Source: Eonycteris spelaea
Lineage: Eukaryota; Chordata; Mammalia; Chiroptera; Pteropodidae
Reading direction: 5' to 3'
Assembly: GCA_003508835.1 (NCBI GenBank)
Contig: PUFA01000086.1
Coordinates: 1 to 64,000, forward strand
Length of the DNA: 64,000 nucleotides
Both the position numbers and the translations under genes were made by a program. The notes beneath the pieces are model-generated. The model was not told where the DNA came from, did not search any database, and saw only the letters and a program-made list of their open reading frames with translations. Position 1 is the stretch's first letter, and every line of letters begins with the position of its first letter. Below are positions 54,518 to 64,000 of this stretch, one piece after another.

Positions 54518-54681
54518 AGAGCCAGCAAACTACAGTCCCTTGGTCAAATCTGGCCCACACTTGTTTTAGTAAGTAAAATTTTATTGGAGCACATTCATAT
54601 CTATTTGCTTACCTACTGGAGTCCAGCCCACCCTTTTGTTTGCATTTTGTCTCTTTCTCCTTTTAAACTACAACAACAAAG
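54518..54681. mobile_element. MER5A-like hAT-Charlie non-autonomous transposon fragment
   Basis: Contains gccagcaaactacagtccc, aaatctggcccaca and taaaattttattggagcaca, the signature of one MER5A end, then a diverged block ending in ctacaacaacaaagt. One terminus is missing. Confidence 0.8.
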
Positions 54682-55029
54682 TATTTTCATCAGAATCTAG
54701 ATGGCTCATAAAATCAAATCTATTTATCTAAGTAGTCACATTTGGAATATGAAAGTGAATCAACTTATTATTTTGAAGTCCAGTGACTTAAAAGAAAGAA
54801 ACATACTTTTTTCCCCCTACTTTACTATGGGAGCAGGACCTTGGGGTTACCAATTATTTGATATGTAAAAATTCTTTTTTATAGAAATATTTTAGTTAAT
54901 AAACACAGTATAAATGAAGGGAATTAACAGGTAGGAAATGATTATTGGTGGATGCTATTATCACAATACGAGAGTCAAAGGATTTGGTGTACCCCCTTAA
55001 AGAAACAGTGCATACAGTAGTCCCTCCCG

Positions 55030-55040
55030 CCCCCCCCCCC
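55030..55040 (+). repeat. C homopolymer inside the Tigger end
   Basis: Eleven or more C, after ccctcccg. It has grown from the short C run normal in the Tigger terminal repeat. Confidence 0.9.
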
Positions 55041-55327
55041 ACCGGTTTCACTTTTCATGGTTTCATTTACCATCATCCGAAAATATGACATGGAAAATTT
55101 CAGACATAATTCAGTTAATAATTCATACACTTCAAATTGCACATTGTTCTGAGTAGCATGATAAAACCTCTCCTCGATCCTACTGAGGACGTGAATCAAA
55201 CCTTCGTGCAGTGTCTCCACGCTGATTCACTCTCTGCCCGTTAGTCACTTAGTAGCCCTGTGGGTTTTCAGATCAACCTCCCTAGTATCATGGTGCTTGT
55301 GTTTAAGTTACCCTTTTTTAATTAATC

Positions 55328-55771
55328 ATGGCCTCAGAGTGAAAGAGTAGTGATGCTAGCAAATTGGATATGCCAAAGAGAAGCCATAAAGTGCTTCCTT
55401 TGAGTAAAAAGGTAAAAGTTCCCCACTTTATAATAAAAGAAAACAAACTGGATGCTAAAATCTACAGGAAGAACAAATCTTCTATCCATGCAAATGTGAA
55501 GAAGGAGAAAGAAATTTGTGTTAGTTTTGCTGTGTCATACCTCAAAGTAAAAGTTATGGTCACAGTGCAGGACAAGTGTTTAGTTAAGATGGGAAAGAAA
55601 TTACATTGGTGGGCAGAAGGCATGAACCGAAAATGTGTTCCAATTGACAGCAATGTGTTGCACCAGAAAACACTGAGGCTATCGGAAGGCATCAGCAGGA
55701 GATCTCCTGAAATGGGTAACCACAGTCACATAACTTTTATTCTATGTTATAATTGTTCTTTTTATTATTAG
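55328..55771 (+). pseudogene. Tigger transposase, N-terminal remnant
   Basis: The expected start codon lies at 55328, but the fifth codon is TGA where the family has an arginine codon. The frame is then open from DMPKRSHKVLPLSKKVKV onward to 55771. Recognisable pieces are NKSSIHANVKKEKEI, DKCLVKMGKK and MNRKCVPIDSNVLHQK, which form the helix-turn-helix DNA-binding part of the pogo/CENP-B-like transposase. After about 55690 the frame runs into former 3' sequence because of the internal deletion. The catalytic DDE domain is absent, so it cannot transpose. Upstream and downstream sequence belongs to the same element. Oriented opposite to PCDH15. Confidence 0.88.
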
Positions 55772-57360
55772 TTTTTCTTATTACTCTCTTACTGTGCTAA
55801 TTTATGAATTAAAATTTATCAGAGGTATAGATGTATAAGAAAAGAACATAGTAAATTCAGGGGTAAGTATTATCTGAGATTTCGAGCAACTACCATGGGT
55901 CTTGTAAAGTATAAACTGGGGATAAAGGGGATATGGTATCACCTATGATTTATTTCTAAAAACAAACAACAAAAATCTGGATCTAATCAGGACTCCAGAT
56001 CTAACTACTGATTTATAGGAAATAGAGAAGACAGAGGAAAATACGAAATGAGCTACTGAACATATAGTCATCAATATCCAGACTTCAGAAATCTGGTTTT
56101 TTTGAACAAGGTAAATAAAAAAAGAAGTAACAGTGCTGATGCCTACAGATTTAAAAAGAGTTAAAAGACCTACCGACCAATTGCAATATATGGACTTTAT
56201 TTGAATTCTGATGTGAATAATATTATAATATAAATATTGATAGGATACTTGTTGATATTAAAGAATTTTTGTTAATTTAGGGCAAGTAATAAATGTATTG
56301 TGATTAAGTTTTAAGAGTCCTTATATTTAACAGATACATATTAAAATATTTACAGGTGAAATATTGTCTCTGCTCTGCTTCAAAATAATGGAATGAGGGA
56401 GCAATTGGAAGTATAGAAAAAAAGATTTCCCAGGACTCGATAATGTTGAAGCTGGATAGTTGATATATGGAAGTTCAGTGTAACAGTTTCTGTAATTTTA
56501 TTTATATTTAAGATATTCTGTATTAAAAGATTAAAATGTTTTAAATTCTGCTGATGTCAAATTTTGGAAATGAGCTCTAAATTTTTCTATTTTAATTATT
56601 AATTTTTATTTAAATATTAAATTCACTTACAGCATAGTTGTAAAACTTACTTTGCAAATGATTTCATTAACTTCTTTGTAAAGACTTCACAATAATATTT
56701 CTTTAATGGATTGAATTTATTCTGTTTATTATCTTTATTCATATGATATGTGGTAGAGCTAAAAACCATAGGGCAGCTAATTCTGAAGAAAGGATGAACT
56801 TTTAAACAATTAATTAATTAACCTCAATTTGCATAATGATCTTATTTGCATAGCTAATGCATTAGGAATTGATTATAGGCCATTAACAGTCATTAATAAA
56901 TAAAATTGTGTTAAAAACACACAAATCTGTATTTCACATTGAAGAGGCAAAGGTAAGTCATGAAATGTTAGAAACAATATTCAAGAATAAGGCATTAAAC
57001 TAATATTTAGGGTTTAGGCTTCATAAATTTCTGAGAGGATAATTCATATATTTGCTATTCTGTCTCTCCTCTACATACATAATGAGGCACATACAAGCCA
57101 ACATGTGTGCATTAGGTAAATTGTTATTATCCTTAGATTTACACTCAAATTACAGTCATGAGAGCTAGTTGTGTTATATTCATATATGAGCACTATATAT
57201 ATTTTGATTCCTAGAAATCAGAGCTATTTTGTAAAAATTACCAAGTTCTACAACCTAAATATTTACCAAAATTTTCTTTTTAAATTTAACTACCCATTTG
57301 TTTCAAAGGAAGATGACAAATATAGTTTTCGATTAACTTTTACATTTATTTTTATTTGCT

Positions 57361-57390
57361 ATAAGATAGTTTACATAAGATAGTTTACAA
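57361..57390 (+). repeat. 14-bp tandem duplication
   Basis: ataagatagtttac occurs twice in a row, then a third partial unit starts aaaaga. Confidence 0.85.
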
Positions 57391-58184
57391 AAGATCTACC
57401 CTAATCTTTTGATGCCTTAGATTTTATAAAAATATGATTGCCCGAAGTTTAAAGATTTAAAAAACCCAAAGAACTGGTGTGTTATTTTTAAACGATTATG
57501 CAAGTGATGCTTAATCATGAAAGACAACTTAATTCCTTTAATTCCAAAGGCACATTGTATATAATCTGGTTTTTTCAACAGATTTTATTGTACCTATGCA
57601 AACTTCAATGCTAGATCAGTAAGTGAGTTTGAAGTAAAGGAAAAAAAGTGATTTATTTTTAATGATCATCAATTGAAATGAGATGGGAAATTATACAATT
57701 CCTCTTCTGCCGTTTACTTCCACCTTACTCTCCTTTCTCTTCCCCTGGCACTCACATGCATGTGTACACTTGCTCTGGCTCTCTTCTTTTCCCTTTTACC
57801 CCTTCTAAAAATGCTGATTGATGTAGTTGTGTTGTGATAGTATGTCCAGGAATGGACCCCAGAGTAAAAGGTAAATGTTTCAGATCCTGTTTCCCACTTC
57901 ATGCTTTTTCTGAGCCTCTGTTCTACTAATGGTTAAATTAAATTTGGCTTTTTTCATTCTCCTAGGTTCTAAAAAAGTTGGTGTGATTGTTAAAAAAAAA
58001 ATGGATTGCTTAAGTGCAGAGGAGTATTACCTCAATAAATGGAAAAAGATACCGTTTATCCCATTATTGGTAATATCTCACAGAATCTGTGCTGGCCCAC
58101 TTCACAAATTGGCTTTTACTTGCTTCTCAGTGCAGTTAAAGAATATCAAACAGAAATGTTGAAGAAAGATTTTGGAGTTAAAAA

Positions 58185-58320
58185 CTGTGAGACTGAATCT
58201 TCAACTTTTCATTTACTGACAAGTGTCATTTTTAGAAAATCATTTAACCTTTTCTTATCATGTCTTTGTAAAGTGAAGGTAATGATTTTCATTGCCTAGA
58301 AATGGGCATGAATTAAATAT
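58185..58320 (+). repeat. Possible MIR SINE relic
   Basis: The order of a ttaaccttttc block, a tttgtaaagtgaaggtaatg block and an attaaatataatg block is MIR-like, but divergence is high. Confidence 0.35.
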
Positions 58321-58745
58321 AATGTGACATGTACATGTTAATAAATGTTAGTCACTAATTTTACTATGTGGTTCCTCATTTCTAAGAAAATATATAAGTA
58401 CCAGAAACCACACAATTCAGGGAATGTCTAGCAGTCATCCACCCATTAAAAATATACTACATCACAGAGAGTTAGCCCGTACTTCACAGCAGAATGAGAA
58501 TAAAGTTTATTATCTAACATACTCAAATAATGACAGTGTTATACAAAATTACAAACAAAGTCTGGAAATAGTGTGTTAATGTCTTGACATTTCAGGAGTA
58601 TGAAATCCTCTCAGCATTGCCATCTATCAAAAATTACAATAAATGAGAAAACATCTCTGAGTGTTCATGATCTTCTTACATTCTTCACTGAGAACTTTTA
58701 GACATATGTATTTCCTTAGGTGATGAGTAGAATACCATTGGTTTA

Positions 58746-58940
<195 letters not shown>

Positions 58941-59131
58941 TCATTTTCTTTACACTACAAGGAAAAATAATTTTCTTTAAAAGGCACTGTGATTAAAAAA
59001 ACACCTATTTATAATAAGGGTAATGCATAAAAGTAATGAGATGCTGGCTTTTGGAAATTATGTTTCAGAAATGATCGACATCAGTGTTATCCTAAGTGCA
59101 TACCTTGAAATTCTAGTGTTGTTGCTTTTTT

Positions 59132-59141
59132 GGGGGGGGGG
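59132..59141 (+). repeat. G homopolymer, 10 bases
   Basis: Run of G after gcttttttt; its own context is not a known repeat. Confidence 0.9.
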
Positions 59142-59303
59142 AATTCTTCTTAAAATTAATGTTTCTGTAATCAATTACATGTGGGAGCAGCAGTGCATGC
59201 TATACCTCTCACCATGGATTCAGATGGCCCTCTACTGTATGAAAAACCTTCAGAAATTGTTTTAAAAGAAATTCATACAATTTTGTTGTATGAGTACCTC
59301 TAT

Positions 59304-59449
59304 CTGAGTAGGTGTCCCTTCGCCCAAATAAATATTTAAAGAAAACCTACTGTCCTAATCCATTGGGTGATGTCTTTATTATTCAGATTTAGTGTTTTTA
59401 TTTTTTTCTAGTTGAAAGATGTGAGATGGTTTACTGTGCAACAAAGTAT
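59304..59449. repeat. 146-bp direct repeat, copy 1
   Basis: Begins ctgagtaggtgtccc and ends gtgcaacaaagtat. A near-identical second copy lies 1.3 kb to the right, with roughly 10 differences by eye. I do not recognise it as a known repeat family. Confidence 0.9.
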
Positions 59450-59779
59450 GGTAATTTATAATCTTATTAGATTATTATACTTTGTATGATGTAATGCATC
59501 TTATTATCCTGTGTGTTTTGCTATGAACACTTGAGGGAAAAACAAATAATTGTATACATTGCTTATTTAGAAAACATGATTTATTATTTTAAATAGCTTA
59601 AAATATTTTTCCTGATGCTTATTTTTTAAAAATAAATTTGCTCATATATAATTGAGTGAAGAATGGGGCACATTGATATATTTTATAATATCCTACTTCT
59701 TGCACTCCTGGCATCTTTTCTTCACTTCAGTTTTCTCCATGGCATTTATTACTACTCGAATGTTATATATTTATCCGTT

Positions 59780-59945
59780 TAATAATTTTTATTGTCTTTC
59801 TCCTCTTATTGAACAGTAAAATTCTGTGAGGGCAAGGATCTATTTTTTTCATTGCTCTAGCCCTTATGGCTGGGAGAATACTTAGGATGTAATAGATGCT
59901 CAATGAATATTTGTTAAGTAGATTAAATATTTGTTGAACAAATTG
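59780..59945 (+). repeat. L2 LINE 3' end fragment
   Basis: Shows the typical L2 tail order: an attctgtgagggcaagga block, a cattgctctagccc block, then a gatgctcaatgaatatttgtt end. Diverged, as expected of an ancient element. Confidence 0.6.
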
Positions 59946-60057
59946 ATAAATAAATGATTTATTGTAAAAAAAAATAGTCATTGTGAGGGAAAGAGGGTAA
60001 TATCTTTGAGGAAGAGAACTGATAGAATCCCAGAAAGAAAGTGTCAGGATAGCCTTT

Positions 60058-60600
60058 CGATCAGAACCATCATCTTCCAGTAATGCACCAAAATGACCAA
60101 CACAAAGGGAAAGAGGAAAGGCACCCACTATATGTTCTCAAGTCCTTTTAGAAAATATGGAATTGTTCCTTTGGCCATACATGCAAATCTACAAGAAAGG
60201 TGATATTGTAGACATCAAGAGAATGGGCACTGTTCAAAATGGACAGTGCCCTACAAATGTTACCATGGCAAAACTGGAAGAATTTACATTGTTACCCAGC
60301 ATGCAGTTGGCATTGATGTAAACAAACAACTTAAAGGCAAGATTTTGCCAAGAGAATTAATGTACGTATTGAGCATATTAAATACTCTAAGAGTGGAGAT
60401 TGCTTCCTGAAATGTGTGAAGAAAATGATCAAAAAAAGAAGAAAGCCAAAGAGAAATACCTACATTCAACTGATGTGCCAGTCTGCTCCAGACAGAGAAG
60501 CACATGCTATGAGAATCAATGGAAAGGAGCCTGAGCTGCTGAGCCCATTCCTTATGAATTTATGGCATGATAGATTTTAAAAAATAAAAATAAAAGACTT
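60058..60600 (+). pseudogene. RPL21 pseudogene: RPL21 processed pseudogene
   Basis: An intronless copy of the ribosomal protein L21 mRNA lies opposite to PCDH15 transcription. It retains 5'-UTR-like sequence (catcttccagtaat...ccaaa) and an ATG at 60093 followed by M-T-N-T-K-G-K-R. Later frames give YMFSS, FRKYG, KEPEL and a terminal YEFMA before TGA at 60568-60570. The coding span is 478 bp against 483 bp for a 160-residue L21, a net loss of 5 bp. The first frameshift is near 60170, where a deletion turns the L-A-T-Y-M-R region into L-A-I-H-A-N and quickly reaches a stop. An A-rich tail (60578-60594) follows. These are the marks of L1-mediated retrotransposition of an mRNA. It cannot make L21. 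Confidence 0.95.
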
Positions 60601-60604
60601 CTAA

Positions 60605-60750
60605 CTGAGTAGTGTCACTTCCCTCAAATAAATATTTAAAGAAAACCTACTGTCCTAATTCATTGGGTGATGTCTTTATTATTCAGATTTAATGTTTTTT
60701 TTTTTTTTCTTGCTGAAAGATGTGAGGTGGTTTACTGTGCAACCAAGTAT
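60605..60750. repeat. 146-bp direct repeat, copy 2
   Basis: Begins ctgagtagtgtcact, about 10 bases after the A-rich tail of the RPL21 retrocopy, and ends gtgcaaccaagtat. Same orientation as copy 1. The flanks outside the two copies do not match. Confidence 0.9.
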
Positions 60751-61044
60751 AGTCCATTGATTAGGAAACTGTATCTGTTGAATTACAGTTAAGCTCAGAG
60801 AAAGTTGACCACTCATAGTTGTATTATAAATAGTTGTATTTTAAGGATTAGGAACTTGCCTTTGAAACCTGCTTCTTAAAAATAGATTGTTTAAAGTCCT
60901 CTGTTCCTTGTGAGATACATTTGCTTCTACCTTTCATAGAACATGACTCAGAAAATAATAGTGTTTGTGATAATTTGGACTAGAATATCTTTTTTTAAAT
61001 TTCAACCAGGGATAGACATTTATATATAGCAGTTAACATGATTC

Positions 61045-61203
61045 ATGGCATTCTAAGCACAGTACATAATTTACTCAAAAATCTTGGAGTAAGTAGTGTT
61101 TTAATCATATTACATAAAGGAAGCTGAGGAATGGTGTGCAAAGATTCAAGCCCAGGCAGTCTGGCTCAATAACCAGTTCTCAATCCCTAGTGTTATATTG
61201 CCT
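61045..61203 (-). repeat. MIR SINE (antisense)
   Basis: Contains tctaagcacagta, a degraded middle, gaagctgaggaatgg and aagcccaggcagtctggctc, the antisense MIR order. Confidence 0.75.
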
Positions 61204-62233
61204 CATATTAATGGAATACATTTTAAAACTGTATAATTTGAGCACAGTTAGGTTATTCAGTTGCTTCCCGGATATTTTTACTTTGATGTGGCACACATCT
61301 TAAATTCAACATAGTCAAAAATGAGTTGATCACATCCCATCCTAGCTGCCTTCAGTTTTCTGTTATAGTTACAGTATCTGTTTATTTGAAATAAAACCTT
61401 GACTTCTTGTATTCTCTTGCCACTAAAAATAGTACCAGTAAAAAAAAGTATCAGAACAGATTGAGAAATCACAATTTCAGTCAATGTTGGAAGTCTAAGG
61501 AAAAAGGGTGTTTAGTAATCTTTAGAGGGGAAGCACAATAGCACAGTAGAAACAAAGAAAGCAATAAGAAAAGTATGATGTTTAACTTTTGCTTCAGCAG
61601 CAATTTCTTGTAATGGTTGGCTATTGAAACACTTGAAAAAGGCCTTTATAATTTCTTTGCAAACTCCTTTAACAGAATTAACATTCATTCATTTATTACA
61701 TATTTAATAAAATATATATTAACTTTTTTTGACTGCCAATATTATGCCAAGCCATTCAGCTTAGCAAAAGGGAAAAACTGAGGACAACTATGATGTAGAT
61801 AATAAGTGAAACAAAGAATGGGTGAGAAGGACTTAGCTCAGGATTTATTCCTAGAGGCTCACAAACCATTCTATTCTCAGTGAACCATGATAGGTAGACA
61901 AAACTTAAATGATTTACTTACAATAGCTAATTGTTGTCTAATTTAACTGGTTGACTTTTTTTTTTTTAAATTTGACTGTTTAACTAATTTAACTTTTATC
62001 ATGGATGTGGCTCTTTGGACATTCATAATTATGATTTTAAAGTTTCTTCAGGTTTATCCAAGGTAAACATGGAATATAGCTCTTGGATGATACAGAACAG
62101 TGAAAAGAGATTCCCATAAGGCAGCAATTATGACTAAAGATGAAAGAATGATGATTCATTTTGAAGAAATATCATTAAAATATCCCTATATGAGGAGGAG
62201 AAGGCTTCCAGAATTGAATATTTAGTATTTCCT

Positions 62234-62244
62234 GGGGGGGGGGG
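62234..62244 (+). repeat. G homopolymer, 11 bases
   Basis: Run of G between tttcct and cgtaat, about 180 bp from the EC10 exon. Confidence 0.9.
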
Positions 62245-62411
62245 CGTAATTATAACTGAATTTTTAGTCAGATTTAGCACATAGTTACTAATTATATTTA
62301 AGTTGGACACATTTTTATTAGAAATATAGAGTAAACAATAACTCAACCTGAAATTAATTTCAAATCCAAGTTGACCGGTTATGGTGAAAATACCAACTGA
62401 ATAAACATCTA

Positions 62412-64000
<1,589 letters not shown>

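Larger units (their letters stand above)
55015..55936 (+). mobile_element. Tigger-type (Tc/mariner) DNA transposon, internally deleted
   Basis: Starts with cagtagtccctcc after a TA dinucleotide, as Tigger1-like inverted repeats do, and ends with ggataaaggggatat before TA. The 5' UTR block (ggtttcacttttcatgg, ctgagtagcatgat, cccgttagtcacttagtag) is clear. The element is about 0.9 kb against roughly 2.4 kb for a complete Tigger1. The missing middle removes most of the transposase, so only the start and the 3' end remain. A C run at 55030-55040 has grown inside the left terminal repeat. Confidence 0.9.

Noticed and set aside
59763..60128. 121-codon minus-strand open frame
   Set aside because: It crosses the L2 tail and the antisense start of the RPL21 retrocopy; chance frame.

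Overview
This is a mammalian genomic window: AT-rich, almost entirely intronic, and full of ancient mammalian repeats (MIR, L2, L1, HAL1-like, MER5A, Tigger, ERV-type LTRs). It carries four short exons of one gene on the minus strand. From the encoded peptides I recognise the gene as PCDH15 (protocadherin-15, the lower half of the inner-ear tip link). In transcript order the exons are 62526-62417, 58915-58775, 36363-36236 and 4802-4587. Each has AG/GT splice borders, and the phases join without a break (110+141+128+216 = 595 nt, 198 full codons plus one leading base). Together they encode most of cadherin repeat EC10 and nearly all of EC11. The introns between them are 3.5, 22.4 and 31.4 kb; the two window ends are partial introns. 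No other protein-coding gene is supported.

Lineage clue: three copies of a SINE whose head is the complement of 5S rRNA lie at about 950-1162, 10669-10866 and 22324-22514. Among mammals I know such 5S-derived SINEs from fruit bats (Pteropodidae, MEG-type) and from a few rodents. I see no Alu, B1/B2, carnivore or ruminant SINEs, so a pteropodid bat is the best inference.

Layout: 1-4586 is partial intron with a 5S-SINE. 4587-4802 is the EC11 exon. 4803-36235 is a giant intron with microsatellites, a HAL1-like element, two long L1 copies on the plus strand (about 13.66-15.84 kb and 19.13-20.31 kb), two 5S-SINEs, a 322-nt pure pyrimidine tract, MIR/L2 relics, and an L1 nested in an L2-like segment with target-site duplications. 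36236-36363 is the EC10/EC11 linker exon. 36364-58774 is the second giant intron, with antisense L1, LTRs, an L1 with target-site duplications inside a duplicated segment, MER5A and an internally deleted Tigger transposon. 58775-58915 is an EC10 exon. 58916-62416 is an intron with an RPL21 processed pseudogene and a 146-bp direct repeat. 62417-62526 is the first EC10 exon of the window. 62527-64000 is partial intron.

The window works as one thing: part of a long PCDH15 transcription unit. Apart from possible weak effects of repeats on splicing or transcription, nothing looks like an independent functional system, and I found no candidate for a wholly new one. The points most worth a second look are the 5S-SINEs, the very long homopyrimidine tract, the 146-bp direct repeat beside the RPL21 retrocopy, the cluster of G/C homopolymers in the last 9 kb, and a rearranged L1.
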